Of a DNA stretch of 42,298 nt, positions 9,938-19,644 are shown piece by piece. The notes below the pieces were generated by a model. The model was given only the letters and a program-made list of their open reading frames with translations. It made no database searches and had not been told where the DNA came from. The DNA is taken from positions 1 through 42,298 of the forward strand of contig JAIYAB010000215.1 of NCBI GenBank assembly GCA_027489275.1. Direction: 5' to 3'. Numbering within the stretch: position 1 is the first letter of the stretch; each line of letters begins with the position of its first letter. The position numbers and the translations under genes were made by a program. The stretch comes from Hyphomicrobiales bacterium. GTDB taxonomy: Bacteria; Pseudomonadota; Alphaproteobacteria; Rhizobiales; Beijerinckiaceae.

Positions 9938-11044
9938 TCAGGCGGTGGCGGGAACCCGCTCCATCGCGGCCTCCAGCAGCCGCGGGGACAGTTCGGGGTG
10001 GACGGTCGCGCGGCTCTCGGTCGTCAGCGCGGCCAGCACGGTTCCGATGCGCACGGCCTCGACGAGGCCCTCGCCGGCGAGCAGGCGCGATAGCGTGCCC
10101 GCGATCAGCGCGTCGCCGGCCCCGGTCACGTCGACCGGCACGGCGCGCACGCCGGCGCAGTCGACCACGCCGTCGCCTGTGGCGACGAAGGCGCCGGCGC
10201 TGCCGTGGGTCATCACAACGGCGCCCGCGCCGCGCCCGCGCACCGCGGCGGCCGCCGCGCGCGGCTCGTGCGCTGCGCCGAGCACCGCCGTCGCCTCGTC
10301 GTGGTTGAGGAACAGCAGGTCGATGCCGGCGTGGTCGGCCGGCAGGCGCAGGGCCTTGGGCGAGGACACCGCGTTCGCCGCCAGCCGGAACCGCGCCGCG
10401 TGCTTGCGCGCCAGGATGTAGGCGATGACCTCGGCGGAGAGGTTGCAGTCCACGAACACCCAGCTCGCCGAGGCGATCTGCGGCCAGGCCCGCTCGATGT
10501 CGGCGATGCCGATGAGGTCGAAGACGTCCATGTCGGCCAGGCCGAGGACGAGGTCGTTGTCGGGGCCGAGCACCGCGACGTATTCGGCCGTGCGGCGACC
10601 GCGCGCCGTGACGACGCCCGAGGCGTCGACGCCGACGGCGCGCAGATGCTCGAGCAGTGCCCGCCCGTCCTCGTCGTCGCCGACGATCGAGACAAGGCCG
10701 ACGTCCGCCGTCAGGCAGGCGAGGTTCTCCGCCACGTTGCGCGCCACGCCGCCGAAGGCGCGGAAGCCGGTGACGGGGTTCGATGTGTGCGGCATGACCG
10801 GCACGGGCGCGCAATACTTCCGGTCGAGCGTCGCGCCGCCGACGCATACCACCCGCCGGGCCTCTGGCAGCACGTAACCGCGGCCCAGGATCTGCCCCTT
10901 CTGCATCAGCGAGACGATGTGGGCGGCGACCGTGGAGCGGGCGAGGCCCAGCGCGTCGGCGATCTCCTGCTGGCCCGCGAAGGGGTTCGCCACGATGGCG
11001 TCCAGCACCGCGCGTTCCTGTTGGCCGAGTTCTGGCGAAGCCAT
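9938..11044 (-). CDS. PfkB-family carbohydrate/pseudouridine-type kinase with N-terminal winged-HTH
   Basis: QQEIADALGLARSTVAAHIVSLMQKGQILGRGYVL (HTH), then GGATLDRKY..., C-terminal VDVTGAGDALIAG PfkB signature. Confidence 0.92.
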   Translation of the reverse strand: MASPELGQQERAVLDAIVANPFAGQQEIADALGLARSTVAAHIVSLMQKGQILGRGYVLPEARRVVCVGGATLDRKYCAPVPVMPHTSNPVTGFRAFGGVARNVAENLACLTADVGLVSIVGDDEDGRALLEHLRAVGVDASGVVTARGRRTAEYVAVLGPDNDLVLGLADMDVFDLIGIADIERAWPQIASASWVFVDCNLSAEVIAYILARKHAARFRLAANAVSSPKALRLPADHAGIDLLFLNHDEATAVLGAAHEPRAAAAAVRGRGAGAVVMTHGSAGAFVATGDGVVDCAGVRAVPVDVTGAGDALIAGTLSRLLAGEGLVEAVRIGTVLAALTTESRATVHPELSPRLLEAAMERVPATA

Positions 11045-11089
11045 GCGAAACGATCCCGTTGAGGGGATAAGGGCAACAACAATCGTCCT

Positions 11090-11107
11090 TGTCAACAATA
11101 GTTGACA
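11090..11107. promoter_or_regulatory. Candidate operator: perfect inverted repeat TGTCAAC-AATA-GTTGACA in a divergent intergenic region
   Basis: 18-bp palindrome between the HTH-kinase and dioxygenase genes; also contains TTGACA (-35-like) on both strands. Confidence 0.6.
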
Positions 11108-11298
11108 CGGCTAGCCTTCCCGCAGGGATGAGGACATTCGCGATCGAACACGGCCTGCGGCGCGCGCCGCCTGGCGGGGGTTCGGGGTGGAGTCCGACCT
11201 CCCGGGCGTCCCCAGCGGCGTGCGCGACAGCAGGTGAAATCCGTGCGGCGATCCCCCGTTATCCCGTCCCGATGCGCGGTCAGCCGCGAGGCAGGCGC

Positions 11299-12237
11299 AT
11301 GAGCGCCGACATCCCCGTCGTCGACATCGGCCCGTTCCGCCGCGGCGAGGCCGGCGCCGGGTCGACGGTGAAGGCGGTCGAGGCGGCGTGCCGCGACACG
11401 GGGTTCTTCCTCGTCACCGGCCACGGCGTGTCGGTCGAGGCGACGGACCGCCTCTACGCGCTGGCCCGCGCCTTCTTCGACCTGCCCGAGGACTACAAGC
11501 GCGCCCATGGCGGCGGCACGGACGTGACGGGCGGCGTCGCCTTCGCGCCGCTGGCGCAGGAGGCTCTGGCCGCCACGCTCGGCCTGAAGACGCCCGGCGA
11601 CTACAAGGAAAGCCTGAATTTCGGCCCGCGCCTGCCCGGCAGCGCCTGGCCTGCGCGGCCCGAGGGCCTGCACGAGGCCTTCGAGGTCTATTTCCGTGAG
11701 ATGGAGGCGCTGGCCCGCGTGCTGCGCGGCATGTTCTGCCGCGCCATCGGGCTCGCCGAGGATCACTTCGAGCCGGCCTTCACGCACCACAAGTCGGCGC
11801 TGCGGGTGATCAACTATCCCGAGCAGAAGGTCGATCCGCTCCCCGGCCAGATGCGTGCGGGCGTCCACACCGACTACGGCTTCATGACGATCCTGCGCTC
11901 GGAGGCCTCCAGCGGCGGCCTGCAGGTGCAGCGCCGCGACGGGGTATGGCTCGACGCCCCCGCCATCGACGGCGCTTTCGTCGTCAACATCGGCGACGCT
12001 TTCATGCGCTGGACCAACGACGCCTGGGTCTCGACCCCGCACCGCGTGGCCAACCCTCCGCGCGACGGCGGCGGCTCGTCGCGCCGCCAGTCCATCCCCT
12101 TCTTCCTCAACCCGAACGCCGACACGCTGATCGCGTGCCTGCCGCAGTTCGAGACGCCCGGCCAGCCGGCGCGCTACGCGCCGATCACCTACGCCGACTA
12201 CATCGCGCTGAAGACCAGGCAGGCCTTCGCGGGCTAG
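11299..12237 (+). CDS. 2-oxoglutarate/Fe(II)-dependent dioxygenase (isopenicillin N synthase-like)
   Basis: DIOX_N-like N-terminus (PVVDIGPFRRGEAG...GFFLVTGHGV), H-x-D in GVHTDYGFMTIL, distal HRV...RQSIPFFLNP. Confidence 0.93.
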   Translation: MSADIPVVDIGPFRRGEAGAGSTVKAVEAACRDTGFFLVTGHGVSVEATDRLYALARAFFDLPEDYKRAHGGGTDVTGGVAFAPLAQEALAATLGLKTPGDYKESLNFGPRLPGSAWPARPEGLHEAFEVYFREMEALARVLRGMFCRAIGLAEDHFEPAFTHHKSALRVINYPEQKVDPLPGQMRAGVHTDYGFMTILRSEASSGGLQVQRRDGVWLDAPAIDGAFVVNIGDAFMRWTNDAWVSTPHRVANPPRDGGGSSRRQSIPFFLNPNADTLIACLPQFETPGQPARYAPITYADYIALKTRQAFAG

Positions 12238-12338
12238 CCGGGCGCGACGGGACCGAACGCCGCCGGCCCGGACGCCCGGTCCGTCGGCTCCAGCCACGGG
12301 CGAAGCACATTCGCCGATCGACGACGGAGGGGAGCACA

Positions 12339-13376
12339 ATGACTGCGATCGACAGACGACAGGCGCTGGCCGGCCTGGCCGGCCTCATGGCGGCGGGCGC
12401 CGGCGGCGGGTCCGCCTTCGCCCAGGGCAAGACGCTGATCATCCCGACGCTGGGCGGCGTATGGGAGCAGTTCTGGCGCAAGACCATCGGCCCGAACTTC
12501 GCCAAGGCGTCGGGCGCCACGGTCACCTTCGAGGTCGGCAACGGCCGCGTCTTCGGCGCGAACCTGCGCGCCGCCGGCGTCAAGGCGCCGCCCTATTCCA
12601 TCGTCATGACCAACGAGGTCTTTGCGTCGGCGCTGCGCAAGGAGGGCTTCTTCGAGAAGCTCGACCTGAGCAAGGTGCCGAACTACGCGGATCTCTATCC
12701 GCTGGCCAAGACCACCGACGGCTTCGGCGCCATCGCCGCCGTCTCGCCGATCGGCATCGGCTACCGCACCGATCTCGTGAAGACCCCGCCGAAGGCGTGG
12801 AAGGACCTCTGGAACAACCCGGAGTTCAAGGGCCGCATCGGCCTCTACAACTTCGCCAACAGCGCCGGGAAGATGGAGCTGCTGCTCGCTTCCAAGATCT
12901 GGGGCAAGGACCAGTACGACGTCGACGCCGGCTTTGCCGCGCTGGCGAAGCTCGGCCGCGTCATCCAGGTGGACTTCAACCTCTCCACCGCTCTGTCGGC
13001 GGGCGAGATCGTGGTCGCGCCCTTCGATTTCGCCGAGATCGCCCGCCTGCGCTCGCAGGGCCTGCCGGTCGACTACGTCGTCCCCGAGGAGGGGATGATC
13101 ATGTTCGACCAGACGCTCAACATCCTGGCGAACGGCCCTGAGAAGGAGCTGGCCTACCAGTACGCCAACTTCATCCTCTCGCCCGAGATTCAGACGCTGA
13201 TGATGCGGGAGTTCTTCATCTCGCCGACCAACCAGAAGGTCATGGTGCCCGACGACCTGAAGAAGGCCGTTCCCATCTCCGGCGCCGACATGGCGAAGAT
13301 CCTCACCTGGGACTGGGACTTCGTGAACAAGAACCAGGGCGAGCTCGCCGAGCGCTGGGCGAAGACCTTCAGCTGA
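12339..13376 (+). CDS. ABC transporter substrate-binding protein (PotD/extracellular family 1 type)
   Basis: Tat-like DRRQALAGLAGLMAAG signal; GKTLIIPTLGGVWEQFWRKTIGPNFAKASGATVTFE...; first gene of an ABC set. Confidence 0.9.
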   Translation: MTAIDRRQALAGLAGLMAAGAGGGSAFAQGKTLIIPTLGGVWEQFWRKTIGPNFAKASGATVTFEVGNGRVFGANLRAAGVKAPPYSIVMTNEVFASALRKEGFFEKLDLSKVPNYADLYPLAKTTDGFGAIAAVSPIGIGYRTDLVKTPPKAWKDLWNNPEFKGRIGLYNFANSAGKMELLLASKIWGKDQYDVDAGFAALAKLGRVIQVDFNLSTALSAGEIVVAPFDFAEIARLRSQGLPVDYVVPEEGMIMFDQTLNILANGPEKELAYQYANFILSPEIQTLMMREFFISPTNQKVMVPDDLKKAVPISGADMAKILTWDWDFVNKNQGELAERWAKTFS

Positions 13377-13392
13377 CGCGCCTATCACGGCC

Positions 13393-13421
13393 GGCCTCCC
13401 GTCCGCGCAGGGCGGGAGGCC
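13393..13421 (+). promoter_or_regulatory. Stem-loop between SBP and ATPase genes (perfect 9-bp stem GGCCTCCCG/CGGGAGGCC)
   Basis: Inverted repeat, 11-nt loop, followed by TCTCCTTT; position suits an mRNA 3'-stabiliser or attenuator. Confidence 0.6.
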
Positions 13422-13480
13422 TCTCCTTTGCATGACACCCCCCGCATGACATCCCGCAGGCTCGCCGAGACCCCCCGCGC

Positions 13481-14533
13481 ATGACCGAGGTCAGGATATC
13501 GCACCTCACCAAGAGCTTCGGTGCGGGACCCGTCGTCGACGCCCTGTCGCTCACCATCGGCCACGGCGAGTTCGTCTCGCTGCTCGGCCCCTCCGGATGC
13601 GGCAAGACGACCACGCTGCGCATGATCGCCGGCTTCGAGGACGCCGATTCCGGCGTCATCGCCTTCGACGGCTCGGACGTCAGCCGCGTCCCGGCCGAGA
13701 AGCGCGACATCGGCATGGTGTTCCAGAACTACGCGCTGTTCCCGCACATGACCGTCGCGCAGAACCTCGCCTTCGGGCTGGAGATGCGGAAGATCCCGGC
13801 CGCCGAGATCAGGACCCGCATCGCCCGCGTGCTCGACATGGTGCAGCTCGGGACGATGACGGAGCGCTACCCGAGCCAGCTCTCCGGGGGCCAGCAGCAG
13901 CGTGTGGCGCTCGCCCGCGCGATCGTCATCGAGCCGCGCATCCTTCTGCTCGACGAGCCGCTCGCCAATCTCGACGCCAAGCTGCGCGAGGAGATGCGCG
14001 TCTTCATCCGCGACATCCAGCGCCGCGTCGGCATCACCACCGTCTACGTCACCCACGACCAGGCGGAGGCGCTGAGCATGTCGGACCGGGTGGTCGTCAT
14101 GTTCGGCGGCCGGATCGCTCAGACGGGCGCGCCCGCCGACATCTACGACCGCCCCGCGACCCGCCAGGTGGCGGGCTTCGTCGGCCAGGTGAACGTGATC
14201 GAGGGAGTCGTCGAGACGGCGTCCGGCGAGGGCGGGCACGTGCGCCTGCCCTTCGGCACGATCGAGGCGCCCCGCATCGGCGCGGCCACCCCCGGGGCTC
14301 GCGTCGCGCTGGCGCTGCGGCCGGAGGCGGTGTCGCTCGTCCCGCCGGCCGGCGCGGGCTGGCAGGGCCGGGTCGTGTCGCGGCACTATGGGGGCAACCT
14401 CGTCGACTACCGCGTCGCCATGGCGGACGGCACGGTCATCCACGCGCAGACCTTCCCCACGACGCAGTTCGAGCCGGGCGCCGAGGTCGGCGTGCACGCC
14501 GACGCCGCCCGCCTGTGGCCGCTGGGGGACTGA
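13481..14533 (+). CDS. Spermidine/putrescine-type ABC transporter ATP-binding protein
   Basis: LGPSGCGKTTTLRMIAGFE, LSGGQQQRVALARAI, ILLLDEPLANLD; C-terminal TOBE-like region. Confidence 0.95.
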   Translation: MTEVRISHLTKSFGAGPVVDALSLTIGHGEFVSLLGPSGCGKTTTLRMIAGFEDADSGVIAFDGSDVSRVPAEKRDIGMVFQNYALFPHMTVAQNLAFGLEMRKIPAAEIRTRIARVLDMVQLGTMTERYPSQLSGGQQQRVALARAIVIEPRILLLDEPLANLDAKLREEMRVFIRDIQRRVGITTVYVTHDQAEALSMSDRVVVMFGGRIAQTGAPADIYDRPATRQVAGFVGQVNVIEGVVETASGEGGHVRLPFGTIEAPRIGAATPGARVALALRPEAVSLVPPAGAGWQGRVVSRHYGGNLVDYRVAMADGTVIHAQTFPTTQFEPGAEVGVHADAARLWPLGD

Positions 14534-14535
14534 CG

Positions 14536-15393
14536 ATGGCGACCGGCAAGCGCCGCAGCGCGACGCTCCTGCTCATCGCGCCGGCGGCCCTCGTGCTGCT
14601 CGTGTTCCTGGTGATCCCCTACGTCAACATCGTGATCATGAGCTTCCGGCCGCCCGGCGAGGGGGCGCCCTATGGCGTCGGCTTCACGCTGGCCAACTAC
14701 CGGAAGTTCTTCTCCGACAGTTTCTACATGCTGCAGGTGCTCAACACCCTGTGGATCGGATTCGTCGTCACGCTGTCCTGCCTTCTCATCGGCTTCCCTG
14801 TCGCGTGGCAGCTCGCGCGCGGCGAGAGCCGCCTGCGGCCGCTCTACTACAGCATCGTGCTCGCGCCGCTGCTCGTGGGCATCGTCATCCGCAGCTACGG
14901 CTGGACGGTCCTGCTCGGCAACAACGGCGTCATCAACCGCACCCTGATGGGCTGGGGCGTCACCGACGGGCCGTTGCCGCTGATGTATAATGGGCTCGGC
15001 ATCTGCATCGCGCTCACCCATGTGCTGCTGCCCTTCATGGTGCTGCCGATCATGAGCGCCATCCAGGGCATCGACCCCTCTCTCGAGGCGGCGGCGCGCT
15101 CGCTGGGGGCGAGCCGGGCGGTGGCGTTCCGCCGCGTGCTGCTGCCGCTGGCGCGTCCGGGCATCCAGACCGGATCGATCCTCGTCTTCGTGCTGGCCAT
15201 CAGCGCCTATGTCACGCCGGCCCTCATCGGCGGCCTGCGCGTGAAGACCATGGCGGTCACCGTCGTCGACGCCCTCATCGACACGTTCCAGTGGCCGTTC
15301 GGCTCGGCGCTGGCGCTGGTGCTCTCCGTGGTGGGGGCGACCTGCGTGATCGTCTTCGCGCGCCTCACGCGCATGCGGTGGAAGGTGGCGTGA
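14536..15393 (+). CDS. ABC transporter permease (PotB type)
   Basis: Hydrophobic; EAA-like loop EAAARSLGASRAVAFRRVLLPLARPGI. Confidence 0.94.
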   Translation: MATGKRRSATLLLIAPAALVLLVFLVIPYVNIVIMSFRPPGEGAPYGVGFTLANYRKFFSDSFYMLQVLNTLWIGFVVTLSCLLIGFPVAWQLARGESRLRPLYYSIVLAPLLVGIVIRSYGWTVLLGNNGVINRTLMGWGVTDGPLPLMYNGLGICIALTHVLLPFMVLPIMSAIQGIDPSLEAAARSLGASRAVAFRRVLLPLARPGIQTGSILVFVLAISAYVTPALIGGLRVKTMAVTVVDALIDTFQWPFGSALALVLSVVGATCVIVFARLTRMRWKVA

Positions 15394-16175
15394 TGCTGTC
15401 GCGGCTCTTCACCGGCTACTGCCTCATCGTCTACGCCTTCCTGCTGGCGCCGATCTTTGTCGTCGTCGCCGCCTCCTTCAACGCGGGGAACTTCCTCACC
15501 TTCCCGCCGCAGGGGCTGTCGCTGCGCTGGTACGTCGTGTTCTTCGAGAACGAGGTGTTCATGCGCGCCATCCGCACCTCGCTGTGGGTGGCGGCGCTGA
15601 CGGCCTGCATCTCCACCGTGATCGGCACGGCGGCGGCGATCTATGCGGTCCGCCATGCCGGGCGCATGAAGGACACGGTCCGCGTCGCCATGCTCGCGCC
15701 GCTGCTGCTGCCCGAGGTCCTGACGGCGATCGCCCTGCTGTTCTTCTTCTACGCCGTCGGCATGGGCACGCGGACCATGGCCGGCATGGTCATCGGCCAC
15801 GTGGTCATCACGCTGCCCTTCGTGTTCATGAACGTGGTCGCCTCGCTGGAGAGCTTCGACCCGGCGCTCGACCTCGCCGCCCGCAGCCTCGGCGCGGGCC
15901 GCTACGCGCGTTTCCGCAGGATCATGCTGCCGCTCATCAAGCCGGGGGTCATCGGCGGCGCGCTGTTCGCCTTCATCATCTCGTTCGACACCTTCACCAT
16001 CTCGTTCCTGTTGAAGGGCATCGGCACGTCGACGCTGCCGATCCAGCTCTTCGATTACCTGCGCACCAACTTCACGCCGGAGGCCGCTGCCGTGTCGTCG
16101 GTGTCGATCGCGATGACGATCGCCGTGGTCGTCGTCATCGAGAAGGTACTGGGCCTCAGGATCCACCGCTTCTGA
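15393..16175 (+). CDS. ABC transporter permease (PotC type)
   Basis: TGATG overlap with the upstream permease; DLAARSLGAGRYARFRRIMLPLIKPGVIGG loop. Confidence 0.94.
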   Translation: MLSRLFTGYCLIVYAFLLAPIFVVVAASFNAGNFLTFPPQGLSLRWYVVFFENEVFMRAIRTSLWVAALTACISTVIGTAAAIYAVRHAGRMKDTVRVAMLAPLLLPEVLTAIALLFFFYAVGMGTRTMAGMVIGHVVITLPFVFMNVVASLESFDPALDLAARSLGAGRYARFRRIMLPLIKPGVIGGALFAFIISFDTFTISFLLKGIGTSTLPIQLFDYLRTNFTPEAAAVSSVSIAMTIAVVVVIEKVLGLRIHRF

Positions 16176-19100
16176 CGGCGCGGGCCGCGGGCGCAGGGGC
16201 GGCGGCGTTCGCGTCATGCCAGGCCGCGAGCAGCGTGTCCCGCTTCTTCGCGGCGGCCTCGATCGCCGCGTGCTTGACATGGCCGAAGCCGCGGATCTCC
16301 AGCGGCAGCTCCGCCAGCGCGACGGCGGTTGCGTGGTTGTCCGGCCCGAGACCTTCGCATAAACGCCCGACGAGCGCCGCGTAGTCAGCGACCATGCGGC
16401 GCTCCATGCGACGCTCCGCCGTGCGGCCGAAGAGGTCGAACCGCGTGCCGCGAAGGCCCCTGAGCCGCGCCAGCAGCCGGAAGGCCGGCAGGATCCAGGG
16501 ACCGAAGGCGATCTTTTGCGGATGGCCCGTCCGCGGGTCGGTGCGCGACAGCAGAGGCGGCGCGAGGTGAACCCGGATCGTCGCCTTGCCCTCGAAGGTC
16601 GCGTCAAGCTTCGCGCGGAAGGCCTCGTGCTCGTAGAGCCGCGCCACCTCGTACTCGTCCTTGTAGGCCATCAGCTTGAAGGCGCCGGCCGACACGGCCT
16701 CGGCGAAGGCGGCGCGCCCCGACGTCCGAACCTCCTCGGCCTCGGCGGCCCGGCGCACCAGCGCGGCGAAGCGGGCGGCGTAGGCGGCGTCCTGGTAGTC
16801 CTTCAGGAAGGCCTCGCGGCGCGCCTGCCGATCTTCGAACGTCTCGGCGGCGAGGGCGTCCGCGTCCCCCGCGCGGCGCAGGCGCGGCGAGGCCGGGTCG
16901 TGCGCGGCCAGCCGGCCGAGCGCGAAGGCGGCGCGGTTCATGCCCACGGCGACGCCGTTCAGGCCGATCGCCGCGTCGAGGGAGGCGAGGGTCACGGGCA
17001 CGAGCCCGCACTGCCACGCATAGCCCAGCAGCATCATGTTGGCGCCGATGGCGTCGCCCAGCAGGTCCGCGGCGAGGCCGGTGGCGTCGATCCCCGCCGG
17101 CTCGCCGTCGACCGCCCGGCGCAGCGTGCGCAGCAGGCTTTCGGCGCGCAGGTCGACCGCGTTGTTCTTCACGAAGGCGGCCGTCGGCACGACGTGCCGG
17201 TCCACCACCGCACGCGTCCGGCCCGCAGCCGCCGCGGCCACCGCCGTCGCCCCGGCCGCCGTCACGAGGTCGAAGCCGAGGATCACGTCGGCCTCGCCGG
17301 GGCCGATCCGAGGCGAGGACATTGCCCGCGGGTCCTTCGCGATGCGGACATGCGAGAGTACCGCGCCGTTCTTCTGCGCCAGCCCGGTCTGGTCGAGCGT
17401 GACGACCGCGTTGCCGTCCAGCGTCGCGGCTTCCGCAAGGATCGCGCTCACGGTGATCACGCCCGTGCCACCGATGCCCGCGAGAAGCATCGTGTGGGCC
17501 CGGTCCAGGTCCGGCAGCGCCGGCTCGGGGATCCCGGCCGCCACCTCCGCCGCCACGACCTTCGCCGCCCCCGGCTTCGCGCGGCGCGGGACGACGCCCT
17601 CCACCGTCACGAAGCTCGGGCAGAAGCCCTTGATGCAGGACAGGTCGGTGTTGCAACTCGACTGGTTGATCTGCCGCTTGCGGCCGAGCGGCGTGTCGAC
17701 GGGCTCGACGGCGATGCAGTTCGACACGGCCGAGCAATCCCCGCAGCCCTCGCAGACGAGGTCGTTGATGAAGGCGCGGCGCGGCGGCGCGTCCAGCGCT
17801 CCGCGCTTGCGGCGGCGGCGTTTCTCGGCGGCGCAGAGCTGGTCGTAGACGATGGCGGTCACGCCCGGGATCTCGCGCAGCCGCCGCTGCACGCCGTCCA
17901 GTTCGTCGCGGTGGCTCAGCGCGACGTCCGGCGGCAGCAGGCCGAACCACCGGTCGGGGTCCTCGGCCACGACCTCGACGCGCGCAAGCCCCTCCGCCTG
18001 CAACTGGCGCACGAGCGCCGGCACCGTGAGCTCGCCGTCATGCCGCTGGCCGCCGGTCATGGCCACGGCGTCGTTGAACAGGATCTTGTAGGTCGCGTTG
18101 ACCTTTGCCGCGACGGCCGCCCGGATCGCCAGCAGGCCGGAGTGGAAATAGGTCCCGTCGCCCATGTTGACGAACAGGTGCTCCTCGTCCGTGAACGGCG
18201 CGATGCCGGTCCACGCCACGCCCTCGCCGCCCATCTGCGTGAAGGTGGAGGTCGCCCGCTCGGGCAGGCCGATCACCATCATGTGGCAGCCGATCCCGGT
18301 CGAGGCGCGGCTGCCCTCGGGGAGGCGGGTGGATACGCTGTGCGGGCATCCGGCGCAGAAATACGCCTCGCGTACCGCCTCGACCGGCGCCGGCCGCGCA
18401 TGCTCCTGCGCGTCGAGCCGGGCGATGCGGGCGGCAAGCAGCGCGTCGCCCTCGCCGAGCACGCGTGCCACCGCGCGCGCCACCCCCGCCGGCCCGATCT
18501 CGCCCCACGCCGGCAGCAGCGGCGCGCCGGCGAGGTCCTCCTTGCCGAGGACCCGGGGGCGTCGGTCGGCCGGCCGGTTGAACAGGAGCGACTTGACCTG
18601 TTCCTCGATGAGCCCGCGCTTTTCCTCGACGACGAGCACCGTGTCGAGACCCTGCACGAAGGCATCGAGCCCCTCCGGCTCGAGCGGCCAGACCAGCCCG
18701 ACCTTGTAGACCCGCAGCCCCAAGGCCGCCGCCCGCGCCTCGTCGATGCCCAGCAGCGCCAGCGCGCCCATGAGATCGAGCCAGGCCTTGCCCGAGGCCA
18801 TCACCCCGACGCGCGCCGGACCGGCCCCCATGGCGATCCGATCGATGCCGTTGGCGCGCGCAAAGGCTTTCACCGCCAGCATTTTCTGGTCGAGACGGCG
18901 TTCCATGGCGTGCGGCCCGTCGGGCCAGCGGATGCCGAGCCCGCCGGGGGAGCCGGGCAGGTCGGGCAGGACGATGCGGGGGCGCAGCGGATCGACGTCC
19001 ACGCTGGCCGTGCTCTCGACGATGTCGGTCTGGCACTTGAAGCCGATCCACGCTCCGGAGAAGCGGCTCATGGCCCAGCCGAGCAGGCCGTAGTCGAGGA

Positions 19101-19644
19101 ATTCTCCGACGCCGCCGGGGCTCAGCAGGGGCACCATGGCGGAGACGAGGTTGTGCTCGCTCTGGTGCGGCAGGGTGGAGGAGACCGCGCCGTGGTCGTC
19201 GCCGACGAGCAGCAGCACGCCGCCATTCGGGTCCGTTCCGCAGGCCTGCGCGTGACGGATGGCGTCCATGCTGCGGTCGACGCCCGGGCCTTTGCCGTAC
19301 CACATGGCGAAGACGCCGTCGTAGCGCGCGCCGGGATGCAGGCCGAGCTGCTGCGAGCCCCAGACGGCGGTGGCGGCGAGGTCCTCGTTGACCCCCGGCC
19401 GCACCACGACGTGGTGCGCGTCGAGCAGCGGGCGCACCTTCTCGAATTCGCGGTCGATGCGCGCCAGCGGCGAACCACGATAGCCGGAGACGAAGCCGGC
19501 GGTGTTGAGCCCCACCGCGACGTCGCGCTGGCGCTGCATCAGCGCAAGGCGGACGAGCGCCTGGTTGCCCGACAGCAGGACTCGTCCCTGCGTCCGCGTG
19601 AAGCGGTCCTCCAGCGTCGGAGCATCGGGGGGCGTGCCCTGCAT
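16156..19644 (-). CDS. Indolepyruvate ferredoxin oxidoreductase, fused single-chain form
   Basis: GYRGSPLARIDREF; CAGCPHSVSTRLPEGSRASTGIGCHMM (TPP domain); CEGCGDCSAVSNC 4Fe-4S cluster; gamma domain GIGGTGVITVSAIL. Start taken as MQGTPPDAPTLEDRF. Confidence 0.93.
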   Translation of the reverse strand: MQGTPPDAPTLEDRFTRTQGRVLLSGNQALVRLALMQRQRDVAVGLNTAGFVSGYRGSPLARIDREFEKVRPLLDAHHVVVRPGVNEDLAATAVWGSQQLGLHPGARYDGVFAMWYGKGPGVDRSMDAIRHAQACGTDPNGGVLLLVGDDHGAVSSTLPHQSEHNLVSAMVPLLSPGGVGEFLDYGLLGWAMSRFSGAWIGFKCQTDIVESTASVDVDPLRPRIVLPDLPGSPGGLGIRWPDGPHAMERRLDQKMLAVKAFARANGIDRIAMGAGPARVGVMASGKAWLDLMGALALLGIDEARAAALGLRVYKVGLVWPLEPEGLDAFVQGLDTVLVVEEKRGLIEEQVKSLLFNRPADRRPRVLGKEDLAGAPLLPAWGEIGPAGVARAVARVLGEGDALLAARIARLDAQEHARPAPVEAVREAYFCAGCPHSVSTRLPEGSRASTGIGCHMMVIGLPERATSTFTQMGGEGVAWTGIAPFTDEEHLFVNMGDGTYFHSGLLAIRAAVAAKVNATYKILFNDAVAMTGGQRHDGELTVPALVRQLQAEGLARVEVVAEDPDRWFGLLPPDVALSHRDELDGVQRRLREIPGVTAIVYDQLCAAEKRRRRKRGALDAPPRRAFINDLVCEGCGDCSAVSNCIAVEPVDTPLGRKRQINQSSCNTDLSCIKGFCPSFVTVEGVVPRRAKPGAAKVVAAEVAAGIPEPALPDLDRAHTMLLAGIGGTGVITVSAILAEAATLDGNAVVTLDQTGLAQKNGAVLSHVRIAKDPRAMSSPRIGPGEADVILGFDLVTAAGATAVAAAAAGRTRAVVDRHVVPTAAFVKNNAVDLRAESLLRTLRRAVDGEPAGIDATGLAADLLGDAIGANMMLLGYAWQCGLVPVTLASLDAAIGLNGVAVGMNRAAFALGRLAAHDPASPRLRRAGDADALAAETFEDRQARREAFLKDYQDAAYAARFAALVRRAAEAEEVRTSGRAAFAEAVSAGAFKLMAYKDEYEVARLYEHEAFRAKLDATFEGKATIRVHLAPPLLSRTDPRTGHPQKIAFGPWILPAFRLLARLRGLRGTRFDLFGRTAERRMERRMVADYAALVGRLCEGLGPDNHATAVALAELPLEIRGFGHVKHAAIEAAAKKRDTLLAAWHDANAAAPAPAARAVRSGGS

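Noticed and set aside
9885-11108. 407-aa minus ORF starting MSTIVD, sharing its N-terminus with plus ORF 11089..
   Set aside because: Shared MSTIVD is an artefact of the TGTCAAC/GTTGACA palindrome being translated on both strands; the real gene in this interval is 9938..11044.
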